NCBI GenBank assembly: GCA_964036275.1
Contig: OZ038434.1
Coordinates: forward strand, 14,049,259 to 14,113,258
Source of the DNA: Litoditis marina
Lineage: Eukaryota > Nematoda > Chromadorea > Rhabditida > Rhabditidae
Direction of reading: 5' to 3'
DNA length: 64,000 nucleotides
Positions within the stretch are counted from its first letter, which is position 1. Each line of letters starts with the position of its first letter. Positions 9,193 through 21,800 of this stretch are shown piece after piece. Position numbers and translations under genes: made by a program. A model generated the notes under the pieces. It was not told the DNA's origin, searched no databases, and worked only from the letters and a program-made list of their open reading frames with translations.

Positions 9193-11993
9193 TAGGCTAA
9201 AGTTCAACCTAATGTCTACTAGTTCGAGTTCAGCAAGTTGACAAACCCATTGTTCGTTCTCGCTCAACCACAACACTTGCTGACAGTTTTTGGCGTGAGT
9301 GCGGGTACCAACTTGGATGGTCGGTGCGTAGTTGCAGCCCATCTTGAAAGCGCCCACACCGCCGGGCCAGGCGCGGACCGATCGAGAATCCGCCAGAAGC
9401 GTCACACCCTGAAGGTGAACATGAATTAATCAACTTTGCAGTGTAGTTCGAGCCTGTACGCTCCATGAGTCAAGAACTTCGACTGAAACCATGAAAATCA
9501 AACAAACACTGTAGAGGCACAAATTCATCTGTCGGCGACAGATGAGCTTGAAACTGTTGATGCGATAGTTTGTGCGTTGAAGGGTTTGCTTTTTGGATTA
9601 TGCCTATACGGTGTTCAAGCAAAATGACCGCGCCTTTGCGCAGTTGTCTGCAATGAGCAATTGGAATGTGAGAATGAAAAAGACCATGACTATAATGTGA
9701 GCTCACCTGACCGGCTCCTCCGAAATATCCACCGGCTGGTCCAGTGATGACGTACAGCTTGGCCTGTTTCGATTGCGACACCATCACCTCGGGTTCGGTT
9801 CCGATCATGGTGGGACGGATGTAGAGGGAGCCAATCTCGTGGGAAGGCACCCAGTCAACGTCGAGGCGAACCTGCAAAACATGATAAACGGGAAACTAGA
9901 ACGTTGCCTTCATATTTTGAAACATTTCCACGTGTTCGAATGCGTTGAGTTGTGATTTCATAATAGAAACAATGAATTCTCGAATGGTACACAGAGTGAG
10001 AAGAGGCCGAGTGTGGCCACCCAACATCCGTGGCGAAGAAATAATCCGAGTATGCAGAGATGAAGATATCTGAATGGCAGTCAAGGAACACCATTTCGCA
10101 TAGATTTGAAGTGATCTAATAAATCTTGACATCTTGAACACAGGCGGGGACTCAAACGTCAGAGAAAGTATAATGTTCAAACTACAAAGACAAATAGGAC
10201 CTCAATTATTAGCTATGGTTTGCATTCACGTGCATTTCCGACTAGAAGCTGGTGTTCTTACCAGGTCAGCTATCATATCGATTAGTTGGTCTCCGTCAAA
10301 GTCAGGAAGGGCGCTTCTGGAGGCGCTACGTTGCATTCTGGCCATGTTCATCTTGGGACGGAAGAGTCTAATCGCCCCATCCACCCCGCAATACGCCTTC
10401 ATCCTCTCAAACAACTCGACGGCGTAGTGGAAAACCTGAACAAAACAGTTTGTTGTTGTGCTTTACTTGTTTACCAAAACACAAACAGTTCTATTCATAA
10501 AAGTACTACCCATACTTCAAACCACATCTTTGTTTATTCAATGTTCAGATATTGGTAGAATATTAAACTTGGGAAAGAAAACGAACAAACTTTCATTCAT
10601 CTGGTAATAACTTCCGTTTCAGTCAATGCGACGTGTCATGACAGATCATATAATTAGAAATAAGTGTATTAATTACATCATTTAATGAGAAAGACAGCCA
10701 TATGGGGGGAGGGGGTTGTACTATAACTTTTTAACCTTTGCAGCCGGATCGATCAAGAATGGTTCATTTTTGCGAATCTGCGGTCTTTTCTAGCCAGTTG
10801 TCATATCCCAATCGATATCTATCATATAATCGGCAAACTTGTTCCCGAACCCGAGTGGCTCATCCTGAAACATTCAAACAATTGAGAGGTGTAAAGGACC
10901 AAAACCGAAATTACCACTGTTCGATGAATTCGATCGACAGAGTCACTAAATCAAAAATTATATTCCTGAGGGGCAAGTTCGAATAACGTATCATAACGAT
11001 TAGACGACACCATTTGATGAGAATCGAGAAGACGACACCATTTGATGAGAAAGTAGACATCATACCAAACTTGAACATCTATAATTTGTTTTTTGGTACC
11101 GTTGTTTTCCAGATTAGACTCACAGTGGCTGGCTTGGGTTTGAGTTCGGCGGGAGAGGCTGGGGTGGTGAGTAGGTCTCGGTAGTAGAAGGACTTGTGCG
11201 GGTCGCCGGAAGGGCTCCATTGTTGATCCAATCTGAAAATTGAATATTTCAGCGGAAAATATGGAGGTTTTACAACAAAACTTCCGACAGGAAAGTTTTT
11301 CTTCGATGTGTTTGTAGTTTTATGTTGAGAGAACAGTCTAAAACGAAAACCCGAACGTAGTTTGGTCAGTTAACTCTACTTCTGAGCTCTACCTTCGTAC
11401 CTTCGTTTGAATACACATCAAATGTCTCAAGTTACGACCTGTCTCAAGTTACGGCGACAACAGCTAAATCAAACTACAAACACAGCGAAACAGAAAACAA
11501 GTTACACCGATTTTTTCTGACCATCCCATCATTAAAACTTCCCAAACGGAATGAATCAGAAACCTCTATTGCTGCCAATTAGAATCGAAGCCATTAGCTT
11601 CAGGCTTATATAGAACAAAAAGTAACTTCTCTGTGGAAAAAATGTGCTCAGTGTTTGATTCACTTTTTGAGGATTTTTTTCTATTTGTAACAGTTTTTGA
11701 TTAGTTTTCGTTACAATACAGAGAGAACACCTTCCAACCTTGTTGTTGCAGATAAGTTTCTGGATAGAATTCGGCAGGCGATTGAAGATCTCGGGAGTAG
11801 ACTGCAAATCATCATGAGAGAAGTTAAGCGAGCAGGCGAAAAGAAAGACTAAACCGCACAGCAGTCAGAGAATATTGGAAATGGACGGGGAAAAGATGAC
11901 AAGCCGTTTTTCGTGCAAAGTGTACGTGCAGTCTGACAGTTGCTGTATTCTCCATATTAGTGTTTTCTAGAACATATTCAGGTTTCCGTACTA

Positions 11994-12227
11994 TAGTTTG
12001 TTCCACCCACTTATAACCCTCTACAGTAATCTGCTAACATTTCCAGGTCAAAGTTTACTATATTAGCGTATTCAGAACGCCTCAAAATGTTCATAGTGTT
12101 TTCTACATGTTTACTACTACTAAACTCTGAAAATTTGAAACCAAAGTAATGACTTTTTCATTAGAAAACACCCCCTTGAATAATTGACGGATTACTGTAG
12201 GAGTTCATCGATTGGTGAAACAGACTA
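11994..12227. mobile_element. TA-flanked MITE, family 1 (empty site known)
   Basis: Copies 2 and 3 of the nested repeat read CCGTACTACGCTAATT, whereas copy 1 has this element inserted at the TA. The terminal repeats (TAGTTTGTTCCACC, and TAGTCTGTTTCACC from the other end) match those of the element at 5915. Target duplication is TA. This is direct evidence of insertion after the duplication, or of excision from the others. Confidence 0.85.
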
Positions 12228-12766
12228 TACGCTAATTATATAGTAGGTATGAGCTGTTTCCCGTTCGCTTCCGTTTCTATCAAACTTTCTAGTAGTTTCA
12301 CATTTGGGGAGTATTTGTTCTATTTGTAAACATGAAAAGTAGGCTGACTTTCTTCTCGAATTATACATTTTCGAACTGCTACTCATCAAGGAACCGTACT
12401 AGACGTAATATGAATAGTCTCGTAAAAAAAGCATTCTAAAGATGAATCGTGCACTTTGTCATTGCACATTTCTGAGTTCTGCTGTGTGTAACATGTTATA
12501 CGTGAGTGTGCAATTAACTAACAGTATACCGCCCGTTTGACTCCACACAACACAAGAAAAGATAAGATGTGGGGAAAACGCATTGTCACTGATGGCAAGG
12601 TCTTTCAGAACTTAATCCCTTAATGTGAACATGTTTCGATAACTTTCACCTTTTTCTTTCATTTCGGATCGAGAAAGAAAACAACAGATAGGTGTTCCTT
12701 ATTTCACCTCATCATCTTTTTATTGCTGATTTGTACTAGGAGAAGTTGGTAAATAATTGTTTTCAG

Positions 12767-15700
12767 GGTCCGTCTCTCCCCGGTAAGAAATTCATCTCTC
12801 CACGTCCATATAACTCCGACCGTGAGGTACTAGTTTGTTACTTTTTGAGGAGAACCGTGCGAAAAACTGCGACTTTGAGAAAGAACTGGTCTTTTTGCTT
12901 GGTCAACTTGAACTTGAATAGAATATCTGCCATTTTTCATGATGCTAGACTTTCCTCTTTCTATCACGAGCAGTAAGGTAATAATCAGAGTAGTTTTAAG
13001 TGTTCTTGGTGATTTATTGATATTGTTCAGAATTCTGTTATTATCACCCCGCCCAGACCGGAATCGATGCGTGATGTGACCCCTCCGAACGTCCACACCT
13101 CGAGAATCGTAAGATTCGAAAATTATTATTAAAAAACCTAAGAATATGGTAAAGTATTTAGAGAATGAAAAACATATTTTACGGTTCTTTTTCACTAACG
13201 CAAGCCTATATGGTGTTTTGGCCCTATCCTGGTGTGTCTGTCGATAGTGTGAATTCCGTGTATTTTGATCTGAACTTGTATTTTGATGTTCATTTACAGT
13301 ATTGCCCTTCCCCCTGCGACGGGCGAGATGACAGCACGAGGACTGTTCAGTCAAGCCCGTTCAGCACACTCGAGGTATATTCCTTATCTCTTCGACGGAG
13401 ACTCTACAGTACTCATTCGAACTTTCGACTGATTCGGAGGTATTTCAGTTGAGAAGAACGATCGCGATCTAAGTTAACGGATACGATCGCACCTCATGCT
13501 TAGGAAAATTATTTGTTTATTCATCAAAAAGTGGGGGACCAACAGTTGTGTGATTTGTACGAGCTACTCAAGGACGGGGACACTGCAACAAAAAAGGGAA
13601 AAATATAGAGAGGACTATCATATAGTGGTGATGCCACAAAAAGAGAAAAATATTTTGTTAACTAGCTCACGGTAGATGACAAGACACAGCGAAATAATTG
13701 TCACGACAACAGTCATCTCGCTCAATGTTTTTAAATGTCGTAATATATCTGAACAGAAAAGCTGTGACTTGTGATCTACCGTGAGCTAGTTAGCAAAATA
13801 TTTTTCTCTTTTTGTGGCATCACCACTATATGATAGTCCTCTCTATATTTTTCCCTTTTTTGTTGCAGTGTCCCCGTCCTTGAGTAGCTCGTACAAATCA
13901 CACAACTGTTGGTCCCCCACTTTTTGATGAATTTTACACTTTTTGTAGACATTCCGGAGGCATGTCGAAATTTTCAACTGAAATATAAAGGAACTAACTG
14001 TATTTGCTTTGTTGGTTTTCTTGTTAGACCGAACAATACATTACAAAAATGCCGAGGTTTAAAGACGATAGGACATGGAGAATATATTTGCTTCAAATGA
14101 AAAACATGTGTTAGCTGTACTATAAATTGTATGGAAGCATGTTTGACACCAACTTTGCACATTTTACTTATGACATCATCAGGCCATCACAAAACACATC
14201 ATGTTTTTAATATGAAACCTCTTCGTTGATAACGCACTTGCCAACTATTATCATCGTTTGGAGACATATTTGACGTCAACTTTGCACTTTTCCAGTATGT
14301 CGTCATCTGGCCTTCAGAATCCCAGAATACGACATTTTCGGATGAAGTTTCATCGTTGATAACCCACTTTTCAACTATTATCACCAGTTGGATAAATATT
14401 TGACGTCAACTTTGCACTTTTTAAAGATGACGTCATCTGGCCTCCAGAATCTCAGATAACGACATGTTTAGATGAAGTTCTATCGTTATTAAACCACTTG
14501 CCCACTATTATCATCATTTGAAGAATAATTTGACGTCAACTTTGTACTTTTCAAATTTGACGTCATCTGGCCTTCAGAATCCCGGAATACGACACCTTTC
14601 GATGGAGATCCATCGTTAATAACCCACTTGCCAACTATTGTCATCATTGGGAGAAATATTTGACGTCAACTTTACACAGATGACGTCATCGGGTCTCCAG
14701 AATCCTGAATGACGTCACCGATAGAATACTTTTTTACTTATATTAAAATCACGATGGTATCATATTTGAATTTTCATCGAAATCGGTCAGTGTTACCCTA
14801 AGTTACAAGACAGTTTGCATAACCGACCTGACAGAGAGAGCGAGAGAGTGCACAGAATGGAGTGACGCAGAGACATTTATTTCAGACGGTCGAAACTTGG
14901 TAAAAATTATTTTTTTTCATAAAAAATTTTGCGCTCATTTAGTTTTTGTAAGAGTTCTATCACCATTCCGAATTTCAGCCAAATCTGTTGAGTTGCGACA
15001 GAGATAGCATCCCAGCACACCGTGACGGAAGGAAGGACACACGACGGAAGTTGGCGCTCTGGATGAAGCGAAAACGTCATAACTTGGCTCATACTCAACG
15101 GAGTTCGTTCAAATTCGGATCACAACTTGCAAATATGCTGTAGAACACTTTCAAATCATAAAAGTATTGTTCAGCAAATTCGAGCCTTTTTATGAGAAAA
15201 CTAAAAAAACGAAGGCGCGCATTAGCCGAACCAAAGACAAATCACGCACAGCGCTTCGCGCTGCGCGCGATTATTTATTTATTTATCTACATTCAAAGAA
15301 TGTGACACTCGCTCATCAGAGAATGAGAAGAAAATAGAGAATCCATCGCGCCCTATTTCCATGAAAAATCTCTCGCTGTATGTTCTGATAAATTTTGCGG
15401 TCTATGTTGAAGTCAGAAAGTGGGGATATACCTAAATCCCTCCAAATTGTCCTGTCAGTTTGGAATGAAAACAAGGAGAAGGAGGCCTTAGCCGCTGGCA
15501 CCTTGATCGCTTCTGATGGATAGTACATACCGCATCTGAGTGGGAATTCGTCAACACTTCTATGAAAACTGTTTCTCCCTTATTCAGCTGTGCAACTTTG
15601 CTCAACGCTTGCTTTCAAGACGACCTGAAACGACTCTATAGCCGCAATCATTCGAACTTGTCTACATCATTTGTGCTAATTACTCAGATATATTCGTAGA

Positions 15701-17057
15701 AGCTGTATAGTTGATGCCAACGGAAAGGCGGGAGAGTACTGTATATCTCACTTTCCGCTGTGTACGTACACATGTCTTCGATTCCAAAGCTTGCCCAACA
15801 TGTGCTCTAATAGCGTGGTGGTTAGCGGCCTGCTACCAATCTTTTGCTCGCAGGTTCGATTCCGGCGAGAGACAGAAATTTATGAATTTGGCACTCACTA
15901 TATTAATATTTTGACAATGATTAAACTTCAGCACGATTTCAGAAACAGATACTTGCTCACACTGTGGAGGATCAACTATCTGCTAACAATCGGCAGAATC
16001 GTTTCGAGAACAACCGGTTATTTCATTTCACATTCTTGTTTTCTAGTTTCTGTGTGTTTCGTCGATGTTAATGGTTAATCTACATACAAAAGCGCCCATC
16101 GTGCAAATATCTCGATGGATTTATTTCAAAACTTCAGTTGTAAATGCCATAGTTGACTTCTGTATGTTTTAAGTCCTACTTTACTAGTAGATATGAATTT
16201 TCGTTGTTCATTTCATGGGTTCCGGTGAATGTTAACCTATTTATCTCCTTAATTTTGGTTTTGAATCGTCTATTTTCAGTGACCTGAACTCTGATGGCAA
16301 GAATGTGAGTTTGTAAATCGATTACTTCGCAGCAGTTCGTAGTTTTGCGTTTGTCGTTAGATAACTGCAGTTTACTCCCTGTTTTGATCATGAAAAATTG
16401 TTCATGGGAACTGTGTTGTTTCACAATCTAGAACAAGTTAAATTACGAGCTACAAGTGAGTTCAATTCAAATCAGCGTATAAACGATACCATATTTAGAT
16501 TGTTAATTCAAATAGGCATACATAACGAACAACTAAGAAACAGATAACCTTTCTTCTGCAGTGGGCCGTCAACTCGTCTGATCTCCATTGCCCGACAGCC
16601 GTCCCACCCACATGCGTCACTGCTCGCAGCCCCTACGACCGGTATTGACGATTAGTTTTCATTTCACAAACAGAAAAAGCGACCGTGCTGAGGACCAGCG
16701 AGCGGTCGCTTGTCTCGTTATAATGATCATCGTGTGATGTCTATAACGTTTTTCGGGTATACACTCGTATTGATCAAATGAGGTGGGGGCTGAAAGTAAC
16801 TCACTAGTTTTACTTTTCACCTCAAAATGACTGACTGCACAAGGAGTAAAGCACACAACGCGATCAAACTACAAATGCAGCTGATCGAACCAATACATTT
16901 TCGTTTTGCTAAAGAACTCCTATATGGGCAGGACGTGCAAAATAGATTTATAGTGTCTCATTCCGATATTCCAGCAGCACCTCGCCTGTCCATGTGCCCG
17001 ATTGTAGAGATTCAATTTCGCTCAACACCCCTTTCACCCCGGAATCGGAGATAGACG
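12767..17057 (+). CDS. Gene 2, exons 1-4 (first copy), 5' end not found
   Basis: Four exons joined in phase: 12767-12826 (GPSLPGKKFISPRPYNSDRE), 13300-13374 (begins YCPSPCDGRDDS), 16562-16641 (begins WAVNSSDLHCP, ends TARSPYD) and 16975-17057 (begins STSPVHVPDCRD, ends TPESEID). The product is rich in Ser, Pro and Thr with no recognised domain, like a disordered linker with SP sites. Phases are 0-0, 0-0, 0-2 and 2-1. Exon 4 then joins the exon at 25479 in frame (carry of one base). No start exon was found upstream, and another frame (VRLSPVRNSS..., TARGLFSQARS...) is also open through exons 1-3, so the reading frame is likely but not proven. Confidence 0.45.
13522..15268. mobile_element. Palindrome/CRE element, copy 1 (empty site known)
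   Basis: It is absent from copy 2 of the nested repeat, which reads GTTTATTATTTATTTATTT across the site. Modules in order: a palindrome of about 400 bp (13523-13931) with arms starting CATCAAAAAGTGGGG; a roughly 125-bp tandem array (14135-14710) carrying TGACGTCA and the phrase GACGTCATCTGGCC; then a GC-rich terminal hairpin GCGCTTCGCGCTGCGCGC ending GATT. No transposase is visible. The 3' hairpin is reminiscent of Helitrons, but the CTRR end is not present. Related copies lie at 34710 and 57389 in the opposite orientation. Confidence 0.75.
15708..15900 (+). mobile_element. MITE with a tRNA-like core (empty site known)
   Basis: Copy 2 of the nested repeat reads AGCTGTATTAATATT, while copy 1 has 193 bp plus a duplicated TA inserted there. 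The ends are inverted (TAGTTGATGCCAA, and TAGTGAGTGCCAA from the other side). The interior has a tRNA-like A-box region (TAGCGTGGTGGTTAGCGG) and a B box (GCAGGTTCGATTCC). A tRNA-like promoter unit thus sits inside a TA-target DNA transposon. Confidence 0.75.
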
Positions 17058-17931
17058 GTCAAGAAACAGCCGGAGCTCGTCGGTGTTGTTTTAAGCGTTT
17101 CTAAAGAAAGAGGGATCATTTTCCTATAACTGGAAATGCATCGGAAATGCACTAAAATTTTCAAAATTGAGAATCTGTATCCCAATACTCCTTCAATGAA
17201 ATTACAAATCGAAAATGAGGAAAAATTGTGAAATGTCGTTAATTAATAAACCGATTATGAACCATTAACCAAGCATTGCGTCATAGTTTTCAATCATAAT
17301 GATTTTTTCATTAATTTTTTGTATCATTATGGGTATCGAAATGTTTCAGTAACGTTTTTGTGATTTAATCAGCGTTTTTGTACGTAACTTGAGTGTATAT
17401 TACGTACATCACTTTAATGGGAAAACAGAGTAAGATAAGGGTGAAAATGTTTTGGTTCGTAGTTGGCTTTTCATCCTCCATAAGAATAAATTGACAACTT
17501 GAAAATATAAATTAGAGAGAAATGGTATCTCCAATAGATGTGGGAAACTGGGCGTAAAGGCCTTTTGTCTAACTTACTCAAGCACTGAATCACTCTTGCC
17601 TAGTTGCCAAATGACTTAATACTTGCAAATGAAATTGTGAAGCTTTATTCGTTCTCAAATGCAATATTCGTTCCAAGCAGATAGAGTTATAGGTCGTTCC
17701 CGCTCTCGTACAGTGAAGGTGAACACAAATTCAATGCATAACTCCGCACGGAACGAGGACTCCAGGGAGAATAAGAAGGCTAGTTGATTCGTTCTCTCTG
17801 GCCGCTGACATCGCGCGCAGTACAACGCTGCGTATATCAGTTTTTGATCACACAATGCGGATTTCAACTGTGGTTTTATGACATTTTCTTGAAAATCCTC
17901 AACGACTTTGTTAGGGATAGAGATATAGGAG

Positions 17932-18105
17932 GACAAGAAAAGGTACCCCGGGCATACGCCCGGGTTCCTCCCCTTGTGTGAGCGCAGGCTGAAGAGAGCT
18001 TCTAAACAAATCTCGCCCTCGCACTTTCTCGTTGAGTTTCTCGCTCTCTTCTCTTTATATCTTTCTCTCTCTCTTTCTCGTTCTCTCGCTCTCTCGCTAT
18101 CTCTA

Positions 18106-18183
<78 letters not shown>

Positions 18184-18435
18184 CTCTCTCTCTCTCTCTC
18201 GCTCTATCTCTATCTCTCTCTATTAACAGAAAGAGAGAAAGAGTGAGAAAGAGAAAATTGAGGGGAAAAATACATGAACAGAGACAGAGAAAACAAAAGA
18301 GAAAAAGAGCAGGGAAAGACAGGAAGAGAGACAGAGAGAAAGGAGGGAGGACATGAATGAGAAAACAATAGACACATAGAATGAGAAAAAGAGCGATGGT
18401 GTGTGAAAAAGAGTGGAGAGAGGAGAGAGAGAGAA

Positions 18436-18493
<58 letters not shown>

Positions 18494-18575
18494 GGGGGGG
18501 AGGGCAGCAAGAGAAAAAACCAAGACACAGAGAGAGAGAGCATTTAAGCAACATCGTAGGAGAGAGGTAAAGAGA
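17932..18575. repeat. CCCGGG hairpin followed by opposed (CT)n and (GA)n tracts
   Basis: A perfect short hairpin CCCGGGCATACGCCCGGG (17947-17964) is followed by about 180 bp of nearly pure CT (18040-18225) and then about 150 bp of GA-rich sequence with a pure tract at 18450-18490 and a G run. CT then GA on one strand can fold as a giant hairpin. Long open frames here are low-complexity artefacts. The second copy is 22524-23140. Confidence 0.85.
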
Positions 18576-18890
18576 AAGGAACGTGGATGATATATAGAGA
18601 TACAGGAGGATATTGGGGTTTTAATAATTTTCTTATTCCAACTTGATTTGCGACGAACGTACAAAATAATCAATGTCTCGAGTAGAAATTCGAATCTTGA
18701 AAATTTTTAAACTCGATTATTTTTGTGTTTCTTTTAGTTTAAAAGTATCTACTTGAAATAGTGTTGATTTCAGGACAAATTTATCCGTAAGCAGAAAAAT
18801 AGATTGTTAAAATGTAATATACCTTTGATATGGCGGGGATATAGTTTTCTTCATAAAAAACGAATGATGGGAAAAAGTAGAGAAAAGAGT

Positions 18891-21800
18891 TCTGTATTCT
18901 CCATGTTAGTGTTTTCTAGAACATATTCAGGTTTCCGTACTACGCTAATTATATAGTAGGTATGAGCTGTTTCCCGTTCGCTTCCGTTTCTATCAAACTT
19001 TCTAGTAGTTTCACATTTGGGGAGTATTTGTCTATTTGTAAACATGAAAAGTAGGCTGACTTTCTTCTCGAATTATACATTTTCGAACTGCTACTCATCA
19101 AGGAACCGTTACTATACTAGACGTAATATGAAAAAACCGTTACTATACTAGACTTAATGTGAACATGTTTCGATAACTCTCACCTTTTTCTTTCATTTCG
19201 GATCGAGAAAGAAAACAGATAGGTGTTCCTTATTTCACCTCATCATCTTTTTATTGCGGATTTGTACTAGGAGAAGTTGGTAAATAATTGTTTTCAGGGT
19301 CCGTCTCTCCCCGGTAAGAAATTCATCTCTCCACGTCCATATAACTCCGACCGTGAGGTACTAGTTTGTTACTTTTTGAGGAGAACCGTGCGAAAAACTG
19401 CGACTTTGAGAAAGAACTGGTCTTTTTGCTTGGTCAACTTGAACTTCAATAGAATATCTGCCATTTTTCATGATGCTAGACTTTCCTCTTTCTATCACGA
19501 GCAGTAAGGTAATAATCAGAGTAGTTTTAAGTGTTCTTGGTGATTTATTGATATTGTTCAGAATTCTGTTATTATCACCCCGCCAGACCGGAATCGATGC
19601 GTGATGTGACCCCTCCGAACGTCCACACCTCGAGAATCGTAAGATTCGAAAATTATTATTAAAAAACCTAAGAATATGGTAAAGTATTTAGAGAATGAAA
19701 AACATACTTTACGGTTCTTTTTCACTAACGCAAGCCTATATGGTGTTTTGGCCCTATCCTGGTGTGTCTGTCGATAGTGTGAATTCCGTGTATTTTGATC
19801 TGAATTTGTATTTTGATGTTCATTTACAGTATTGCCCTTCCCCCTGCGACGGGCGAGATGACAGCACGAGGACTGTTCAGTCAAGCCCGTTCAGCACACT
19901 CGAGGTATATTCCTTATCTCTTCGACGGAGACTCTACAGTACTCATTCGAACTTTCGACTGATTCGGAGGTATTTCAGTTGAGAAGAACGATCGCGATCT
20001 AAGTTAACGGATACGATCGCACCTCATGCTTAGGAAAATTATTTGTTTATTATTTATTTATTTATCTACATTCAAAGAATGTGACACTCGCTCATCAGAG
20101 AATGAGAAGAAAATAGAGAATCCATCGCGCCCTATTTCCATGAAAAATCTCTCGCTGTATGTTCTGATAAATTTTGCGGTCTATGTTGAAGTCAGAAAGT
20201 GGGGATATACCTAAATCCCTCCAAATTGTCCTGTCAGTTTGGAATGAAAACAAGGGAGAAGGAGGCCTTAGCCGCTGGCACCTTGATCGCTTCTGATGGA
20301 TAGTACATACCGCATCTGAGTGGGAATTCGTCAACACTTCTATGAAAACTGTTTCTCCCTTATTCAGCTGTGCAACTTTGCTCAACGCTTGCTTTCAAGA
20401 CGACCTGAAACGACTCTATAGCCGCAATCATTCGAACTTGTCTACATCATTTGTGCTAATTACTCAGATATATTCGTAGAAGCTGTATTAATATTTTGAC
20501 AATGATTAAACTTCAGCACGATTTCAGAAACAGATACTTGCTCACACTGTGGAGGATCAACTGTCTGCTAACAATCGGCAGAATCGTTTCGAGAACAACC
20601 GGTTATTTCATTTCACATTCTTGTTTTCTAGTTTCTATGTGTTTCGTCGATGTTAATGGTTAATCTACATACAAAAGCGCCCATCGTGCAAATATCTCGA
20701 TGGATTTATTTCAAAACTTCAGTTGTAAATGCCATAGTTGACTTCTGTATGTTTTAAGTCCTACTTTACTAGTAGATATGAATTTTCGTTGTTCATTTCA
20801 TGGGTTCCGGTGAATGTTAACCTATTTATCTCCTTAATTTTGGTTTTGAATCGTCTATTTTCAGTGACCTGAACTCTGATGGCAAGAATGTGAGTTTGTA
20901 AATCGATTACTTCGCAGCAGTTCGTAGTTTTGCGTTTGTCGTTAGATAACTGCAGTTTACTCCCTGTTTTGATCATGAAAAATTGTTCATGGGAACTGTG
21001 TTGTTTCACAATCTAGAACAAGTTAAATTACGAGCTACAAGTGAGTTCAATTCAAATCAGCGTATAAACGATACCATATTTAGATTGTTAATTCAAATAG
21101 GCATACATAACGAACAACTAAGAAACAGATAACCTTTCTTCTGCAGTGGGCCGTCAACTCGTCTGATCTCCATTGCCCGACAGCCGTCCCACCCACATGC
21201 GTCACTGCTCGCAGCCCCTACGACCGGTATTGACGATTAGTTTTCATTTCACAAACAGAAAAAGCGACCGTGCTGAGGACCAGCGAGCGGTCGCTTGTCT
21301 CGTTATAATGATCATCGTGTGATGTCTATAACGTTTTTCGGGTATACACTCGTATTGATCAAATGAGGTGGGGGCTGAAAGTAACTCACTAGTTTTACTT
21401 TTCACCTCAAAATGACTGACTGCACAAGGAGTAAAGCACACAACGCGATCAAACTACAAATGCAGCTGATCGAACCAATACATTTTCGTTTTGCTAAAGA
21501 ACTCCTATATGGGCAGGACGTGCAAAATAGATCTATAGTGTCTCATTCCGATATTCCAGCAGCACCTCGCCTGTCCATGTGCCCGATTGTAGAGATTCAA
21601 TTTCGCTCAACACCCCTTTCACCCCGGAATCGGAGATAGACGGTCAAGAAACAGCCGGAGCTCGTCGGTGTTGTTTTAAGCGTTTCTAAAGAAAGAGGGA
21701 TCATTTTCCTATAACTGGAAATGCATCGGAAATGCACTAAAATTTTCAAAATTGAGAAAAATTCATCTGTATCCCAATACTCCTTCAATGAAATTACAAA

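Larger units (their letters stand above)
6998..11801 (-). pseudogene. bcat-1-like: Mitochondrial-type branched-chain aminotransferase relic, unit 1
   Basis: Ten exons follow the branched-chain amino acid transaminase (class IV PLP fold) in order: 11739-11801, 11124-11232, 10736-10864, 10262-10435, 9707-9871, 9247-9408, 8613-8700, 7721-7844, 7302-7432, 6998-7070. Motifs include HYAVELFERMKAY, IRLFRP, SLYIRPTMIGTEP, GGVGAFKMGCNYAPT (with the PLP Lys), MTEAGAMNIFKFW, GAILPGVTRQSLLDLARKWG and YEMFGAGTA. The first visible exon, in the phase required downstream, is Arg/Ser-rich (RSSIACRILSRNLSATTR), like a mitochondrial presequence; the ATG exon was not found. Lesions: an amber TAG at 10790-10792 where the family has Trp; a one-base phase clash between the exons ending at 7721 and starting at 7432; and FERMKAYCG where FEGMKAYRG is usual. 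Live enzymes interconvert Leu, Ile and Val with their 2-oxo acids. Confidence 0.88.
11943..18890 (+). repeat. Nested tandem repeat, copy 1 (with extra insertions)
   Basis: It starts at TGTATTCTCC, which recurs at 18891 and 23475. This copy is about 6.9 kb because it carries insertions absent from copy 2: a MITE at 11994-12227, a 1.75-kb palindrome element at 13522-15268 and a tRNA-like MITE at 15708-15900. It holds exons 1-4 of gene 2 and a large CT/GA block. Confidence 0.9.

Noticed and set aside
11002..11054. 20-bp direct duplication of GACGACACCATTTGATGAGA
   Set aside because: A single short tandem duplication in an aminotransferase intron; no further meaning seen.
13523..13931. Long palindrome as a CRISPR-like or hairpin RNA locus
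   Set aside because: There is no repeat-spacer pattern, and empty-site comparison shows it is one end of an inserted element.
17655..17936. Minus-strand open frame of 93-122 codons (also 22248-22616)
   Set aside because: No recognisable domain, no splice signals, and its 5' extension in the second copy runs into a dispersed repeat. It lies in a gene 2 intron or flank.
18002..18673. Ser/Leu-rich and Arg/Glu-rich open frames of 100-220 codons over CT/GA tracts (also 22594-23259)
   Set aside because: Pure low-complexity translation of microsatellites on both strands.
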